A stretch of 6,893 bases of DNA from the NCBI GenBank assembly GCA_000433535.1, contig FR892665.1:22044-28936 (forward strand), in the 5' to 3' direction. The DNA comes from Dorea sp. CAG:317 (lineage in GTDB: Bacteria; Bacillota; Clostridia; Lachnospirales; Lachnospiraceae). The notes under the pieces were generated by a model. The model was not told the origin of the DNA. It did no database searches and was given only the letters and a program-made list of their open reading frames with translations. This document shows positions 6,082 through 6,893 of the stretch, piece after piece. The position numbers and the translations under genes are program-made. How positions within the stretch are numbered: position 1 is the stretch's first letter; each line of letters begins with the position of its first letter.

Positions 6082-6132
6082 GCGCACTGCGGCGTAAGAT
6101 GTAGATGTCGCACATGCGACCGCCACAGGCGC
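6082..6132. repeat. GC-rich structured intergenic segment (possible dispersed element)
   Basis: GCGC-A-CTG-C-GGCG (6082-6094) can pair with CGCC-A-CAG-GCGC (6121-6132): 11 pairs, one bulged A (6086) and one C-A mismatch. Inside lies a second perfect hairpin, GTCGC (6107-6111) with GCGAC (6116-6120), loop ACAT. The segment is more GC-rich than its surroundings and lies next to two other perfect inverted repeats, in the gap after the CPBP stop codon (6141-6143). It could be the tail of a REP/MITE-like dispersed repeat or a structured 3' UTR of the CPBP transcript. No protein-coding signal is seen. Confidence 0.5.
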
Positions 6133-6140
6133 GAGAATCA

Positions 6141-6884
6141 TCACATAAATAGCTGCAAAACGATCTGAATGATCTGGAACAGAACGTAGAGGATCATGCC
6201 TGCGTTTAAGAAAATGACGGAGAACCGTTTCTCTTTTGGAATAAAGAGCTCGGCAGGAATCAGTCGGAAGCGCTTCCAATTTGTTACAAGAAGAACGATA
6301 CCTGAGATTACAAGTCCGAACACAACAATCAAGTAGGGAATGACGATAGCCAGTGGAATCAGCATCCCCAGAAGAAAGTGAAAACCGTTCATGGCAGAAG
6401 AACCGCCCTCCAGGGTAGAGATTGCGCCAAGGAAAAACAGGCTTCCGACGGAACCCATGAAATTCAGAGCCATGTGGAGGTAGATGGTATAACGAAGACG
6501 CCCTGTTTTGACATAGATAAATGCCCAGAATGCGCCAATGAGGAAAGTGTATACAAACTGATTCAGATTGCCATGGAACAGTCCGAACATCAGCCCGGAC
6601 AGGAAAATAGCAGTCCCTTCCCCATAGCGGATGGTTCGGTCGACCAGAAGCTTGCGGAAAATCCATTCTTCCAGGGCAGGGGCAAGTAATACCATAACGA
6701 AGAAGGCAGTCAGAGGGTTGAGTTCGGAGACAAGATCTGCAATAGCATCGTCTACCGGAGACCCTTTTATAATCCCTATAATATTTGTGAAAAACTGCCC
6801 GGCAAGATTGCTCAGATACATAAGAGCGTAAGAAATCGCGAAAGCCCCCAGAAGCTGAGTAGGTTTCATATTATGCTTTTTCAT
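6141..6884 (-). CDS. CPBP family intramembrane metalloprotease
   Basis: A 247-residue membrane protein of the CPBP (Abi/CAAX protease and bacteriocin-processing) family. The three core motifs are present in order: EEWIFR (Glu72, Glu73, Arg77), FGLFH (Phe100, His104) and HMALN (His137, Asn141), which together make the membrane-embedded metal site in this family. About eight hydrophobic segments surround them, with two in the C-terminal region after residue 170. The residue after Arg77 is Lys where family members often have Gly, but the catalytic residues are intact. The start at 6884 is supported by GGAG at 6890-6893 in the last bases of the window; an upstream in-frame extension cannot be excluded because no stop is seen before the edge. 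The gene converges on rplL and probably shares its bidirectional terminator. Family members act in prenylated-protein processing, bacteriocin immunity or unknown roles; nothing here identifies the substrate, and no bacteriocin gene is visible. Confidence 0.88.
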   Translation of the reverse strand: MKKHNMKPTQLLGAFAISYALMYLSNLAGQFFTNIIGIIKGSPVDDAIADLVSELNPLTAFFVMVLLAPALEEWIFRKLLVDRTIRYGEGTAIFLSGLMFGLFHGNLNQFVYTFLIGAFWAFIYVKTGRLRYTIYLHMALNFMGSVGSLFFLGAISTLEGGSSAMNGFHFLLGMLIPLAIVIPYLIVVFGLVISGIVLLVTNWKRFRLIPAELFIPKEKRFSVIFLNAGMILYVLFQIIQIVLQLFM

Positions 6885-6893
6885 CTGAACTCC

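Noticed and set aside
6032..6097. A short plus-strand open stretch through the 20-bp inverted repeat, ending at TAA 6095-6097.
   Set aside because: It has no start codon with an SD and is made of hairpin sequence directly after a strong terminator.
6031..6666. A long minus-strand open frame (211 codons) overlapping the CPBP gene and running through the inverted repeats.
   Set aside because: It is an alternate frame of the CPBP gene. The translation has no domain logic, is rich in Arg, Cys and His as out-of-frame shadows often are, and runs through hairpin sequence. The CPBP frame has all three family motifs.

Overview
The window looks like chromosomal DNA from a low-to-moderate GC, Gram-positive, Clostridia-type bacterium, probably a gut Lachnospiraceae-like species. 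The reasons are strong AGGAGG-type ribosome binding sites, TTG and GTG starts, TTGACA/TATAAT promoters, a Firmicutes-style L10 leader with an intrinsic terminator, and the protein flavour. The genus is not resolved from sequence alone.

Layout. Positions 2-742 hold the C-terminal half of a xylulokinase (xylB) cut by the window edge. A short promoter-bearing gap leads to an M18-family zinc aminopeptidase (833-2236, TTG start). Next comes a MerR-family regulator (about 2324-3418) whose C-terminal two thirds is a polytopic membrane domain instead of a soluble ligand domain. Its promoter is a textbook MerR type, with a 19-bp spacer filled by a 9+3+9 dyad. Downstream on the same strand is a uracil permease (uraA, 3486-4748), preceded by a long hairpin that buries its Shine-Dalgarno sequence. 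A strong promoter, an L10 leader and an intrinsic terminator then precede the ribosomal stalk operon rplJ-rplL (4997-5976). A perfect 17-bp bidirectional terminator, a 20-bp inverted repeat and a third GC-rich structured segment fill the 164-bp gap to a convergent CPBP-family membrane protease gene (6141-6884, minus strand).

How the genes relate. Most are independent units: sugar kinase, peptidase, regulator plus permease, ribosomal stalk and membrane protease. merR and uraA are close enough to share a transcript, but no functional link is proven. rplJL forms an autoregulated unit: L10 in complex with L12 is expected to bind the leader and promote termination. The stalk genes are not followed by rpoB here, unlike the common bacterial rplJL-rpoBC order.

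The main points for a second look are: (1) the membrane-anchored MerR with its clear operator; (2) the SD-sequestering hairpin before uraA, and a smaller analogous one before merR; (3) the compound inverted-repeat block at 5994-6132, which looks more elaborate than a simple terminator and may be a dispersed element. No tRNA, rRNA, CRISPR array, insertion sequence or phage gene was seen.
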